A DNA stretch of 64,000 nucleotides from Streptomyces sp. CG1. Its GTDB lineage: Bacteria > Actinomycetota > Actinomycetes > Streptomycetales > Streptomycetaceae. The notes under the pieces were generated by a model, which was given only the letters and a program-made list of their open reading frames with translations, was not told the DNA's origin and made no database searches. Position 1 is the stretch's first letter, and every line of letters starts with the position of its first letter. The stretch covers positions 2,666,001 through 2,730,000 of the forward strand of contig NZ_CP163518.1 in the NCBI RefSeq assembly GCF_041080625.1. Direction: 5' to 3'. Positions 54,147-63,231 of the stretch are shown here, in pieces. The position numbers and the translations under genes are program-made.

Positions 54147-55043
54147 TCAGGGAAGCGTGACCCCGTAGTAGCTCAACGCCTCGGTGACCGGCTGGAAGAA
54201 CGTCGTACCACCAGAGGTGCAGTCACCACTGCCCCCGGACGTCAGCCCGTAGGCCACAGAACCCGCGTACAGCGACCCACCGCTGTCGCCGCCCTCGGCG
54301 CACACCGTGGTCTGAATCAGGCCGCTGACGGTCTCACCGCTGCCGTAGTGGACGGTGGCGTTCAGCGCCGTGACCCGCCCGCGGTGCGTACCGGTGGTGG
54401 AGCCGCGCCGGTAGACGGTCTGGCCCACGCTCGGTGTGCCCGCGCTGGTGATGCTCTGGCTGCCGACCGCACTCGGGTGCGCGATCGAGGAGTTGGTGTA
54501 CCGCACCAGCGCGAAGTCGTTGCCCGGGAAGCTGTAGCCGACGTTGGTGCCCAGCACCGTGGTGTGACCGGAGTCGCTGTACCAGGTGGAGGCGACCTGG
54601 CCGCAGTGCCCGGCGGTGAGGAAGTAGTACGTGCTGCCGCTGTGCACGTTGAAACCGAGCGAGCAGCGGTACTGGCCGCCGTAGATGGCGTCGCCGCCGC
54701 TGATGAGCTTGCTGAACTTGCCGGAGGTGTGCTTGATGGTCAGCGCCTCCGCGTTGGCGCCGGCCTGCCGCTTGATCCCGGCGATCGCGGCCTTGGACAC
54801 CGTGCTGTCGGCGGTGACGACGACACGGTTGGACTTGCTGTCGACCGCCCAGGCCGTACCCGCCACGTCGGCCTTGCCGACGGAGTCGCTCGCCTTGGTG
54901 AGCTGGGCGGCGCTGAAGTGGTTGTCGCTCGCGTTCGCGGTGGGGGCGGCGAACGCCGCGGCGGCCAGGAAGCCGGTGGCCACGGCGATCAGCCCGGTCC
55001 GTCTCGCAGTGCCGTTGTGGGGAGTGGTGCGCTTGATCCTCAC
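54147..55043 (-). CDS. Streptogrisin B-like secreted serine protease
   Basis: A 298-residue preproenzyme from GTG 55043 (GGGAGG upstream). A signal with basic [14 protein letters not shown] ends near ANASD, and a short propeptide of about 70 residues follows. The mature part starts [19 protein letters not shown], as in streptogrisin B, with [16 protein letters not shown] and GDSGGS as the catalytic residues. The short propeptide separates it from the neighbour at 52736-53818, which has a long one. Confidence 0.92.
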   Translation of the reverse strand: MRIKRTTPHNGTARRTGLIAVATGFLAAAAFAAPTANASDNHFSAAQLTKASDSVGKADVAGTAWAVDSKSNRVVVTADSTVSKAAIAGIKRQAGANAEALTIKHTSGKFSKLISGGDAIYGGQYRCSLGFNVHSGSTYYFLTAGHCGQVASTWYSDSGHTTVLGTNVGYSFPGNDFALVRYTNSSIAHPSAVGSQSITSAGTPSVGQTVYRRGSTTGTHRGRVTALNATVHYGSGETVSGLIQTTVCAEGGDSGGSLYAGSVAYGLTSGGSGDCTSGGTTFFQPVTEALSYYGVTLP

Positions 55044-55291
55044 TTTTCGTTCCCTCCCAGGGGAAGTCGGGGGCCCGCGTGGGGTCGGGGGCCCGTGAGG
55101 CGCAGCCAGGGGGCCGAGCCGGATTCCGAACACGCATACCCCCCGACAAGCGCTCGCTGAGGGGGAGTATTCGGCCGAACGACCGGTCGCCACAAGGGGG
55201 CCTTTCGGCCGTAGGACTTTAAACCACCCTTACGCAGCAGCCCTTGACACCGACTCACCACACACCTCCACCAACCTGGCACACCCGGCCC

Positions 55292-56074
55292 TCAGCCCAG
55301 CGCACGCTCCCCTGCCCCGATCGCCGCGTCCAGCGTGTTGCCGGGCGGCGGGAACGGGCAGATGAAATGGTCAGCGAAGGCGCACGGCGGAAGCTGGGCG
55401 CGGTTGAAGTCGACGGTCGTACGCCCCTCGGCGTCCGGCGCCGCAGGATAGAGGAAGCGGAACCGGAAGCTGCTGTCGCCGCTGGTGGCGTCGGCGAACA
55501 CGGCCCACAGCAGCCCGTCGCCCTGCTGCGCGACCTGAAGCGTCAGCTCCTGCCCGTCCAGGGTGAAGGCCAGCTCTCCGGCGAGGGCGAGCCCCCGCTC
55601 GCGCCCGTCCGCGTTGTCCACCCGCACGGTGCGCGGGTCGTCGTACGGCGTGAAACGCCCCGGTACCGACCAGCGGGGGTCGTACTCGGTGGCCACGATG
55701 CCCTTGAAGGCACGGCGGGCCTCGGCCTCGGGGTCGTAGACCCGCACCCCCCACACGGCCTCCCGGACCAGTACGAACAGCCGCTTCTCGCCGAACGCGA
55801 CCCGTGCCTCGGCCTCCGGCCCGGAGTCGGCGGCGAGCCGGACCGCACCCGCGAAGGGCCGCCCGTCCACGCTCAGGCCGTCGGCCTCGACGGCGGTGAG
55901 CACCACGCCCTCCCCATCAACCACCCAAATCCCGGGAATGTCCGGAAGTCGCCCCGCCGGATGGTCCTCGACCCAGTACGTGGCGGTGAGCGCGAGCGGC
56001 CCGTAGGGCGCCGAGACCTTCTCGACACGCTTCTCGTGCCACTGCTGCCACGCGTCGGCTGCGTCCGTCGTCAT
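55292..56074 (-). CDS. DUF1684 family protein
   Basis: A 260-residue protein with the DUF1684 signature at the end (TTVDFNRAQLPPCAFADHFICPFPPP read in parts: DFNRAQLPPCAF, CPFPPPGN). No signal peptide. ATG 56074 follows GAAGGGA. It is the last gene of a six-gene minus-strand operon with two LLM monooxygenases and an amino acid ABC transporter, 36 bp after the LLM gene. The function of DUF1684 is not known to me; position suggests a role in using the imported compound. Confidence 0.85.
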   Translation of the reverse strand: MTTDAADAWQQWHEKRVEKVSAPYGPLALTATYWVEDHPAGRLPDIPGIWVVDGEGVVLTAVEADGLSVDGRPFAGAVRLAADSGPEAEARVAFGEKRLFVLVREAVWGVRVYDPEAEARRAFKGIVATEYDPRWSVPGRFTPYDDPRTVRVDNADGRERGLALAGELAFTLDGQELTLQVAQQGDGLLWAVFADATSGDSSFRFRFLYPAAPDAEGRTTVDFNRAQLPPCAFADHFICPFPPPGNTLDAAIGAGERALG

Positions 56075-56110
56075 GCCGTCGTTCCCTTCATCTGTGATCA
56101 TCATCTGTGA

Positions 56111-57355
56111 TCAGCCTTCCTCCCCCGGGTGCGGCAGCCCGAGATGGGAGCGAAGCGTGGCGCCCTGGTATTCCGTGCGGAACGCGCCACGTTCCTGGAG
56201 CAGCGGCACCACCCGGTCCACGAACTCCTCCAGTCCGTCGGCCGCCAGCAGGAAGCCGTCGACGGCTCCTTCGCGTACCTGGGCGTGCAGATCGGAGGCG
56301 ACCGAGTCGGGCGTGCCGACGAAGGACTGCCTGCCGCTCGCCTCGATCACGGTCTCCCGGCCGGACAGCCCCTTCTCCTCCGCCAGCGCCCGCCATCTCG
56401 CGACGCGTGCCAGGGTTGCGCGGTCCCGGTTGCGCGGGGCGAGCGCGGGCAGCGGGCCGTCGGGGTCGTGGCCGGAGAGGTCCACGCCCCACAGCCGCTC
56501 CATCGCGTAGCGGGCGTACTGCGGGGAGACCCGTTGCCGTCGGATCCCGGCGGCCCGCTCCTGCGCCTCGGCGGCGGTGTCCCCGAGCACGACGGTGACG
56601 CCGGCCATGATCCGCAGCTCCTCCGGTGTGCGACCGTACGCGGCGAGCCGCCGCTTGACGCAGCCGCAGCGGAAGCGGGCCGTCTCCAGCGGGCCGTGCC
56701 GGGTCAGGAGCACATCGGCCGTGGCCGCGGCCAGCTCCTGGGTCTGCGCGGACTCGCCCGCGTGGATCACCACGGGCCGCCCCTGCGGTGACCGCGGAAG
56801 CCCGAACTCGCCGGCGATGTCGAAGTGCCGGCCCCGGTGCGCGAACGGCCGGGGCGTCCCGTCGGGTGTCCAGGAGTCCCACAGCAGCTTCGCCACGGTG
56901 ACGAATTCCGCGGTTCTCGCGGAGTGCTCCGCGGGTGCGCCGGGGCGGAAGTTCCCGGCGGCGTCCGGCGTGGCCGTCACCCGCCAGGCCGCCCGTCCCC
57001 CGCTGAGGTGGTCCAACGTGGCGATTCTGCGGGCGAGTTCGTACGGCTCGCCGAAGGCGGTGTCCGCCGTGGCGGCGAGCCCCAGCCGTGTGGTGCCCCC
57101 GGCGAGCGCGTGCAGCAGGGCGGCCGGTTCCGGCCGGCCCGCCGGTTCGAGGTCGTGGATCCGGCCCCGGTGCTCGGGCAGCCGCAGCCCCTCGTCGAGC
57201 AGCAGGAAGTCGAACAGCCCGCGTTCGGCGACCTGGGCCAGGCGCTCGAAGGAGGCGAACGCGGTGCACGGGTCCGCGCGGGGATCCGTCCATCCGGTGG
57301 TGTCCTCGGTGCCCGGGCAAAGGGCCGCGAGATGCACCTGCCGCCGCACGCTCAT
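56111..57355 (-). CDS. LLM-class flavin monooxygenase (NtaA/SnaA/DszA type)
   Basis: A 414-residue bacterial-luciferase-like TIM barrel. QVHLAALCPGT at the start, LLDEGLRLPEH, LARRIATLDHLSGGRAAWRVT and VVIHAGESAQTQELAA are the marks of the NtaA/SnaA/DszA group, which needs FMNH2 from a separate reductase. Relatives oxidise nitrilotriacetate, dibenzothiophene sulfone and alkyl-sulfur compounds. ATG 57355 overlaps the upstream LLM gene by ATGA. Substrate not fixed. Confidence 0.88.
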   Translation of the reverse strand: MSVRRQVHLAALCPGTEDTTGWTDPRADPCTAFASFERLAQVAERGLFDFLLLDEGLRLPEHRGRIHDLEPAGRPEPAALLHALAGGTTRLGLAATADTAFGEPYELARRIATLDHLSGGRAAWRVTATPDAAGNFRPGAPAEHSARTAEFVTVAKLLWDSWTPDGTPRPFAHRGRHFDIAGEFGLPRSPQGRPVVIHAGESAQTQELAAATADVLLTRHGPLETARFRCGCVKRRLAAYGRTPEELRIMAGVTVVLGDTAAEAQERAAGIRRQRVSPQYARYAMERLWGVDLSGHDPDGPLPALAPRNRDRATLARVARWRALAEEKGLSGRETVIEASGRQSFVGTPDSVASDLHAQVREGAVDGFLLAADGLEEFVDRVVPLLQERGAFRTEYQGATLRSHLGLPHPGEEG

Positions 57356-58446
57356 GACGTTCCCCCTGTCATGACGCTCCCGGCTGCGGCGTACTGATGG
57401 GCGGGCCGCGCGAGCCCCAGGTGCTCGCGCAGGGTGCTGCCCGGGTAGAAGGTGCGGAACAGACCGCGGTGCTGAAGCAGTGCCACCGTGCCGTTGACCA
57501 GCCGCTCCAGGTCACGGCGCGGCTCGACGGGGACGAGGTGGAAGCCGTCGGTGACACCGTCGGCGTGCCAGCCGGCGACCAGTTCGGCGAGATCGACCGG
57601 ACCGCCCCGGTACAGCGGCCCCCGCACGGTGGGCCGTGGGCCCCCGCCGCCGTGTCCGGGCTCGGCGGCGTGTTCTCCGTCGCCGAGGTCGATCAGCAGG
57701 CTCACCAGGACCCGCAGACCGTCCGGGTCCCGCCCGGACCGGGCGGCCAGAGCGCGCAGTTCGTCGCGTACGGCGGCGGCCTGCGCCGGGGTCGCGGCGC
57801 GGACCAGGGCCACGTCCGCGTACCGGGCGGCGACGGTACGGGCCTGGTGCTCGGTGGCGTCGACCACGCGGACGGGGTGGCCCTGCGGCGGCCGGGGCAC
57901 GGTCGAGGGGCCCCGGACCGAGAACGCGGTGCCGGTGAAGTCGACGTGGTGCAGCTTGTCCCGGTCCAGGAAGCGGCCGGCCGGCACGTCCCGGATCTCG
58001 GCGCCGTCCTCCCAGCTGTCCCACAACTTCGCGGCTACATCGGCGACTTCACCCGCCTCCCGCCACAGCGCGTCGGGCGGCGCGGCAGGACGGCGGCCGA
58101 AGAGCCGGGCCTCGTCCTCGCCGGTGGACACGTCGATCCGCCAGCCGGCCCGGCCACGGCTGATCCAGTCCAGCGTGGCCACGGCGGCCTGCACCCGGAA
58201 GGGCTCGGTGTGGGTGGTGGTGACGGTCGGGACCAGGCCGACGCGCCGGGTCGAGGGTGCCGCCCGGGACAGCACGCAGAGGGCGTCGGGCCCGGGCCGG
58301 CCGAAGGAGTCGTCCAGCGTCACGAAGTCCAGCCCACCGCGCTCGGCGAGCCGGACCAGCTCGACGTACGGCTCTGCGCCGAAACAGTCGGCCAGATCGA
58401 CGGCGGCGGCGAGATGCAGCAGCCCCCGGCCGTGGCGCGCGCTCAC
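57352..58446 (-). CDS. Second LLM-class flavin monooxygenase
   Basis: A 364-residue LLM protein from GTG 58446 (GGGAGCG upstream). AERGGLDFVTLDDSFGRPG, VAATLDWISRGRAGWRIDVS and VVDATEHQARTVAA match the same group as the gene downstream, but the pair is only distantly alike, so they may act in sequence. A Gly-rich insertion occurs near GEHAAEPGHGGGG. It follows the ABC ATPase gene by 43 bp and overlaps the next gene. Confidence 0.87.
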   Translation of the reverse strand: MSARHGRGLLHLAAAVDLADCFGAEPYVELVRLAERGGLDFVTLDDSFGRPGPDALCVLSRAAPSTRRVGLVPTVTTTHTEPFRVQAAVATLDWISRGRAGWRIDVSTGEDEARLFGRRPAAPPDALWREAGEVADVAAKLWDSWEDGAEIRDVPAGRFLDRDKLHHVDFTGTAFSVRGPSTVPRPPQGHPVRVVDATEHQARTVAARYADVALVRAATPAQAAAVRDELRALAARSGRDPDGLRVLVSLLIDLGDGEHAAEPGHGGGGPRPTVRGPLYRGGPVDLAELVAGWHADGVTDGFHLVPVEPRRDLERLVNGTVALLQHRGLFRTFYPGSTLREHLGLARPAHQYAAAGSVMTGGTS

Positions 58447-58489
58447 CTCGACGCTCCCGGCACGGCGCGACCGACGGCGATGCCCATCC

Positions 58490-59251
58490 TCACAGCACCT
58501 TCGCCACAAACGCCCGGGTCCGCTCCTGCCGCGGCCGGTCCAGGACCTCACCCGGCGGCCCCTGCTCCACGATCCTTCCGTCAGCCATGAACACCACCGT
58601 GTCGGCGACCTCACGGGCGAACGCGATCTCGTGTGTGACGACGATCATCGTCGTGCCCTGGGCGGCCAGGTCCCGGATGACATCGAGGACTTCGCCGACC
58701 AGCTCGGGATCGAGCGCCGAGGTCGGCTCGTCGAAGAGCAGCAGCTTCGGCTCCAGTGCGAGAGCCCGAGCGATGGCCACCCGCTGTTGCTGCCCACCCG
58801 ACAACTGCCGTGGATAGGCGTCGGCCTTCTCTCCGAGCCCCACCCGCTCCAGCAGCCGGCGCGCGCCCGCGACCGCCTCCTTCCGGGGCCGTTTCAACGC
58901 GGACACCGGCGCCTCGACGACGTTGTCCAGAACCGTGAGATGCGGAAAGAGGTGGAAGTTCTGGAAGACGAACCCGATCCGGATGCGCTGCCGGAGCACC
59001 TCTCGCTCGGGCAGCTCGTACAGCTTGTTCCCGGCGCGCCGGTACCCCATCAGCGCGCCGTCCACGCTGATCTCGCCCCGGTCCACCTTCTCCAGGTGGT
59101 TGATGGTGCGCAGCAGCGTGGACTTGCCGGAGCCGGAGGGGCCGAGCACGACGGTCACCTCACCGGCGCGTACCTGGAGGTCGATGCCTTTGAGGACGTC
59201 GAGCGAGCCGAAGCTCTTGTGCACCGACCTGATGTCGACCATGACTGTCAT
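58490..59251 (-). CDS. Polar amino acid ABC transporter, ATP-binding protein
   Basis: A 253-residue ATPase of the glutamine/cystine-type importer group: Walker A LGPSGSGKST, Q-loop VFQNFHLFPHLTV, signature LSGGQQQRVAIARAL, Walker B LLLFDEPTSALDPE and H-loop VTHEIAFAREVAD. ATG 59251 overlaps the upstream FAD-enzyme gene by 4 bp. It works with the permease at 61005-61862 and the binding lipoprotein at 62284-63222. Confidence 0.93.
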   Translation of the reverse strand: MTVMVDIRSVHKSFGSLDVLKGIDLQVRAGEVTVVLGPSGSGKSTLLRTINHLEKVDRGEISVDGALMGYRRAGNKLYELPEREVLRQRIRIGFVFQNFHLFPHLTVLDNVVEAPVSALKRPRKEAVAGARRLLERVGLGEKADAYPRQLSGGQQQRVAIARALALEPKLLLFDEPTSALDPELVGEVLDVIRDLAAQGTTMIVVTHEIAFAREVADTVVFMADGRIVEQGPPGEVLDRPRQERTRAFVAKVL

Positions 59252-61008
59252 CGAGCGAGTTCCTTTGTCTGTGAGGCGCTCAGGAAGGCCAGTACCGCGC
59301 GGGCGGTGGCGTCGTTCTGCCGGAACGCGGCGCCTCCGGTGCGCGGCCGGGTGAAGGCGCCGGCGGTACGGGCCTCGGTGTACGGGCCGAGGGCGAAGCG
59401 CCGGGGATGCGGGCGCCCGGCGCCGTCGAGGATCCGGCCGTCGGCGGGGTCGGTGCGGAGCAGTCCGTCGGCGGTTTCGGCGGCGCCTTCGGCATGCAGT
59501 TCGCGCAGCAGGCTGTCGCGGGCCCGGCTGACGGTGGGCTCGGGCAGCCGGGCCTCGACCAGCGCGCGGGCCTCGACCGAGAAGCCGGGCACGGTGGGAC
59601 TGGCGGCCCGGAACACCCCGTTCTCGGCGGTGACGGTCATGTCGGCACCGACGAATCCGAGCAGTCCGGCCCGGGACAGCGCGAGCATCTGCCGCAGCCG
59701 GGGGCCGGGCGGCCCGGACGCCAGGTAGCTGAAGAAGCCGTGCCACCAGGGGCCGATGTTCCCGAGCCGCACGAGCTGCCCGTAGACGGAGAGCAGTCCG
59801 AGGAAGACGCCCAGGTCCGCGCTGTGGGAAGGGTCGTGCCGGCGGTTCAGGTCCGCCTCGATGTATGACCGCAGGCCGTCCTGGAACGCCTCGTGAGAGG
59901 CGTACCGCACCCCGTCCAGCGGGTGGTCGAGCGCGGCGAGGTCGAGGCGGTCGGCCGGGTCGGGTACGGCGGCGACGGCGAGCGCATGGATCTCGGCGGT
60001 GTCACCGGCGGCCGCGTACTTCTCCTCGAAGTCGGCCCAGGCCATCGCCGTACGCTCGGCGTGGGCGGTGAACAGCCGGTGGTAGTGGGCGAAGCCCAGC
60101 TCCTTCTCCACCCGTGGCCACACATCGCGCCGGAAGTCGAAGCCCTCCGGCCGGGCCAGCAGGTCCTCGACCTCGGCCGGCCCGAGGAAGCGGGGCAGCG
60201 GGGGCCGGTCGCCGGTCCAGCCGTAGCCGATCTTCGCGTGGTACGGCACTCCGCGCCGCGAGCCGACATGGAGCACCGGCTCCCGCCCGGAGGGTACGTA
60301 GGTGTCGCCCTCGTACCGCCCGCCGCGGCCCTCGGTGAGCAAGACCATCAGGTCGACGAAGGCCAGCCCGAAGCCCCGGACGATGACGGGTTCGCCGGGT
60401 TTCAGCGGGGACAGGTCACTGTCGGCGGTGAAGTCGGGCGGCAGGTGCACCAGGCCGTGTTCACGGGCGTGGGCGGCCAACTGGTCCTGTTCCAGGTCGA
60501 GTTCGGCGTCGAGGTGGCCGAGGGCGAGGATCACCAGGTCGGCGAGGAGGGGACGCGGGCGGTCCTCCAGCCACACCTGCTGGCGGCCGTCGCGCGGGCC
60601 GCTGATGCGCAGGGCACGCCGGGGATGGTGGTGGACGGTGACCTCCGGCTGCAGATCGGCGCGGGCCCGCTCGTAGACCCAGCGCAGATAGCGGCCCTGA
60701 AGCTGCCGGTCCGCGAAGGTGCTGCCGTCGAGTCCGGCCCACTCGTGCAGGGTGGGGCCCTCGCGCACCGGTCCTGCCATGGTCACCGTCTCGTCGGTGA
60801 ACATGGTGATGTCCTCGGCGTGCGAGTTCATCCACAGCAGCGGCGACTGCGCCTGCCGCCAGATGCGGCCGCCGCCCGGCTCATACGGGTCGACCAGATG
60901 GATGTCGAGGCCCGAACCGGCGTACAGCTCCGGGGCGTTGGCGGCGATACGTTCCAGCAGTCCGGTCCCCCGCGGCCCGGCTCCCACGATCACCAGCTGC
61001 GGTCTCAT
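59248..61008 (-). CDS. FAD/NAD(P)-binding oxidoreductase (lysine N-hydroxylase-like superfamily)
   Basis: A 586-residue protein. Residues 4-20 are the FAD GxGxxG motif (LVIVGAGPRGTGLLERIA), with HLVDPYEPGGGRIWR binding the ribose and a second nucleotide-site region near VIVRGFGLAFVDL. It belongs to the FAD/NAD(P)-binding PF13454-type family, often found with uptake systems. It sits between permease and ATPase genes with 4-bp overlaps on both sides, so it must be made together with the transporter and probably oxidises the imported compound or supports the LLM enzymes. Confidence 0.8.
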   Translation of the reverse strand: MRPQLVIVGAGPRGTGLLERIAANAPELYAGSGLDIHLVDPYEPGGGRIWRQAQSPLLWMNSHAEDITMFTDETVTMAGPVREGPTLHEWAGLDGSTFADRQLQGRYLRWVYERARADLQPEVTVHHHPRRALRISGPRDGRQQVWLEDRPRPLLADLVILALGHLDAELDLEQDQLAAHAREHGLVHLPPDFTADSDLSPLKPGEPVIVRGFGLAFVDLMVLLTEGRGGRYEGDTYVPSGREPVLHVGSRRGVPYHAKIGYGWTGDRPPLPRFLGPAEVEDLLARPEGFDFRRDVWPRVEKELGFAHYHRLFTAHAERTAMAWADFEEKYAAAGDTAEIHALAVAAVPDPADRLDLAALDHPLDGVRYASHEAFQDGLRSYIEADLNRRHDPSHSADLGVFLGLLSVYGQLVRLGNIGPWWHGFFSYLASGPPGPRLRQMLALSRAGLLGFVGADMTVTAENGVFRAASPTVPGFSVEARALVEARLPEPTVSRARDSLLRELHAEGAAETADGLLRTDPADGRILDGAGRPHPRRFALGPYTEARTAGAFTRPRTGGAAFRQNDATARAVLAFLSASQTKELAR

Positions 61009-61862
61009 CGGGCATGCTCCGTGCCGCGCGCGTAGTACTTCTCGACGTAGTGCTGGCCGAGGCCGAGCAGCGAGGTGACGACCGCGTACCAGAGGGTCGC
61101 GACCATCAGCAGCGGGATGACCTGGTAGGTGCGGTGGTAGATCAACTGGGCGGAGAACAAGAGGTCGTTGACGGCGATGACGCTGACGATCGAGGTGCCC
61201 TTGAGGGTGCCGATGAGCATGTTGCCGGCGGGCGGCACGATGGCGCGCATGGCCTGCGGGAGCACGATCCGCCACCAGCGCCGTGACCGGCTCAGGCCCA
61301 GCGCCTGGGCGGCCTCGATCTGGCCGCGGTCCACGGAGAGGATGCCGGCCCGGACGACCTCGGCGGCGAAGGCGGCCTCGTGCAGGGTGAGCCCGACGAT
61401 CGCGACGGCGACCGGGGTGAGCAGGTTGACGGTCCGCACGCCGAACGCCTGCGGGTACAGCGCCCCGATGTTGAACCACAGCAGCAGCTGCACCAGGATC
61501 GGGATCGAGCGGAACAGCCAGACGTAGCCCCAACTGACCGCTCTCAGCACCGGGTTGGCGGAGAGCCGGAAGGCGGCGAGCAGGGTGCCGAGGGCGAAGC
61601 CGAGGACCATCACGACCGCGGTCAGCCACAGCGTGAGCCAGAGTCCGCGCAGGATCGCGTCCGAGGTGAAGTAGCCGGCGACGACGTCCCACTGGAACGC
61701 CTGGTTGCGCAGGACGGAATCGACGGCGAAGGCGAGCAGCACGAGGACGGCGACGGCTGCCGCCCACTGGCCGTACCGGCGCTGCGGGACGATCCGCGAG
61801 CCGTCCGCGGGCTCGGGTTTCTCCGGCGCGGTGGGGGCTTTGGTGAGGGTGTCGGATGACAT
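61005..61862 (-). CDS. Polar amino acid ABC transporter, permease
   Basis: A 285-residue His/Glu/Gln/Cys-type importer permease with six membrane segments and the EAA loop EAAQALGLSRSRRWWRIVLP. An N-terminal tail of about 30 residues is Pro-rich. ATG 61862 has GGAG eight bases upstream. It is the first gene of the six-gene operon that runs to 55292. A single permease gene implies a homodimer in the membrane. Confidence 0.93.
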   Translation of the reverse strand: MSSDTLTKAPTAPEKPEPADGSRIVPQRRYGQWAAAVAVLVLLAFAVDSVLRNQAFQWDVVAGYFTSDAILRGLWLTLWLTAVVMVLGFALGTLLAAFRLSANPVLRAVSWGYVWLFRSIPILVQLLLWFNIGALYPQAFGVRTVNLLTPVAVAIVGLTLHEAAFAAEVVRAGILSVDRGQIEAAQALGLSRSRRWWRIVLPQAMRAIVPPAGNMLIGTLKGTSIVSVIAVNDLLFSAQLIYHRTYQVIPLLMVATLWYAVVTSLLGLGQHYVEKYYARGTEHAR

Positions 61863-62070
61863 GCGAAGGCTCCGTGACGCGTGGGTCGTCAGAACGGGGT
61901 GATGCCTTCACACGGGCGCGCCGTGCGGCGCGCGGTACGGCCGAGCCCCTCAGCAGGGCCGTACCCCGAGAGTACGTGGGCGTTTCCGCGCGCTGTCAAG
62001 GCTGTCCGAACTGTGAGCCGTACGTCTCAAGTCAGTTGACGCGGAACCGGATGCCTGTTCCACTTGGCCC
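61863..62070. promoter_or_regulatory. Divergent promoter region of the transport operon
   Basis: On the minus strand TTGACA (rev. 61995-62000 region) is followed about 18-19 bp on by TACTCT, a good housekeeping-type promoter for the operon. Its leader then passes through two hairpins: GGTACGGCC at 61934-61942 with GGCCGTACC at 61957-61965, and GCGCGCC/GGCGCGC at about 61916-61933. On the plus strand TTGACG at 62036-62041 could be the -35 of the leader-peptide transcript. Confidence 0.45.
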
Positions 62071-62142
62071 ATGCATCCACAGCAGTGGCTGGTCACCCGC
62101 TCCCACATCGACTTCGGTCGCGTGTGGTCCTGTTCCTGTTGA
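62071..62142 (+). CDS. Cysteine-type leader peptide, 23 residues
   Basis: A 23-codon frame begins MHPQQWLV and contains TRSHIDFGRVWS, then ends Cys-Ser-Cys-stop. This pattern (R-x-H-I/V-D-x-x-R-V and a Cys near the end) marks the actinobacterial putative leader peptides found before cysteine and sulfur genes. No ribosome site is visible, and a -35/-10 pair would put the start point at the ATG, so it is probably leaderless. Translation through its two Cys codons is expected to sense charged Cys-tRNA and control the hairpin at 62159-62178. Confidence 0.65.
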   Translation: MHPQQWLVTRSHIDFGRVWSCSC

Positions 62143-62158
62143 GCTGACCCCCTGCGCG

Positions 62159-62178
62159 CGCCGGCCCGTCGGCCGGCG
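62159..62178 (+). terminator. Attenuator hairpin after the leader peptide
   Basis: CGCCGGCC-CGTC-GGCCGGCG is a perfect 8-bp stem with a 4-base loop, followed by pyrimidine-rich sequence with several U residues (62179-62200). It lies between the leader peptide and the binding-lipoprotein gene, as needed for attenuation. Confidence 0.6.
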
Positions 62179-62283
62179 TCATCGCGTTCTCCCTTCTTTC
62201 AGCACGCCTTTCGCCACGCCTTCACACGCGCACCCCTCCCCTCGCGCTTCCGCACACCGCTGCTCACAGGAGACCGCTTTCCG

Positions 62284-63222
62284 ATGCGTTCGCGTCTTTT
62301 GCTTCCGTTTGTCGTGATCACCTCGGCCACGCTGTTCCTCACCGCCTGCGGCTCCGGTTCCGGGGGCCCGGGCGGGACGGACGCCTCCGGAGTGGCGGCC
62401 GGGTCCGACGACGTGCCCACCACGGACGTCGTCTCGGCCGAGAAGAAGGACGAGGCGGCGGCGAAGCTGCTGCCCGCCGGCACTACGCACCTCACCGTCG
62501 CGATCAGCGTCGGCGGCACCCCGCCCGGCACCACCTATCTGTCCGACGGCAAGACGCTGACCGGCCAGGACGTCGACTTCACCAAGGCGGTCGCCCGGGT
62601 GCTCGGCATCAAGCTGACGGTGGAGCAGGCGAGCTTCGAGGCGATCCTGCCCGCGCTGGACAGCGGCAAGTACGACTTCGGCGCGAGCAATTTCGGCGTC
62701 ACGGACGAGCGCCGCAAGACCATCGACTTCGTCACCTACATCAACGACGGCCAGGGCTTCGCCACCCGCAAGGACAGCAAGCTGACGAAGATCACCGACC
62801 TGAAGCAGCTGTGCGGCCTGAGCGTCGCCACCGGCGCCGGCACGACCTTCGAAGCCACGCTGGAGGAGAACAAGCACGTCTGCACCGACGCGGGCAAGAA
62901 GCCGTACGAGGTGCAGACATACGCCGACCCGAGCGCGATCTGGTCGTCCGTCCAGCAGGGCCGCAGCGACATCGTGATGTCCACGATCAACGGCCTGCGC
63001 TACGCCGTGGCCCACCAGCCGGGGCTGAAGTTCCTCGACGAGTACCACCGCCTAGACGTGGGCTTCGCCTTCAAGAAGGGCACCGGGCTGGCTCCCGCCT
63101 TCCGGGCGGCGGTGAACAAGCTGCTGTCCGACGGCACTTACGACAAGATCCTGAAGAAGTGGGGGACGACGGGCTCGGCCATCACCAAGTCGCAGATCAG
63201 CCCGCCGGAGCTGAAGAGCTGA
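62284..63222 (+). CDS. Polar amino acid ABC transporter, substrate-binding lipoprotein
   Basis: A 312-residue lipoprotein with lipobox LTAC (Cys22) and a family 3 solute-binding fold (VAISVGGTPPGT, DVDFTKAVARVLG, FGASNFGVTDERRKTIDF, DIVMSTINGLRYAV). It delivers ligand to the permease/ATPase encoded divergently. AGGAG stands 11 bases before ATG 62284. The leader peptide and hairpin upstream suggest repression when cysteine is plentiful, so the ligand is likely a sulfur-containing amino acid or derivative. Confidence 0.92.
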   Translation: MRSRLLLPFVVITSATLFLTACGSGSGGPGGTDASGVAAGSDDVPTTDVVSAEKKDEAAAKLLPAGTTHLTVAISVGGTPPGTTYLSDGKTLTGQDVDFTKAVARVLGIKLTVEQASFEAILPALDSGKYDFGASNFGVTDERRKTIDFVTYINDGQGFATRKDSKLTKITDLKQLCGLSVATGAGTTFEATLEENKHVCTDAGKKPYEVQTYADPSAIWSSVQQGRSDIVMSTINGLRYAVAHQPGLKFLDEYHRLDVGFAFKKGTGLAPAFRAAVNKLLSDGTYDKILKKWGTTGSAITKSQISPPELKS

Positions 63223-63231
63223 ACGCCACGG

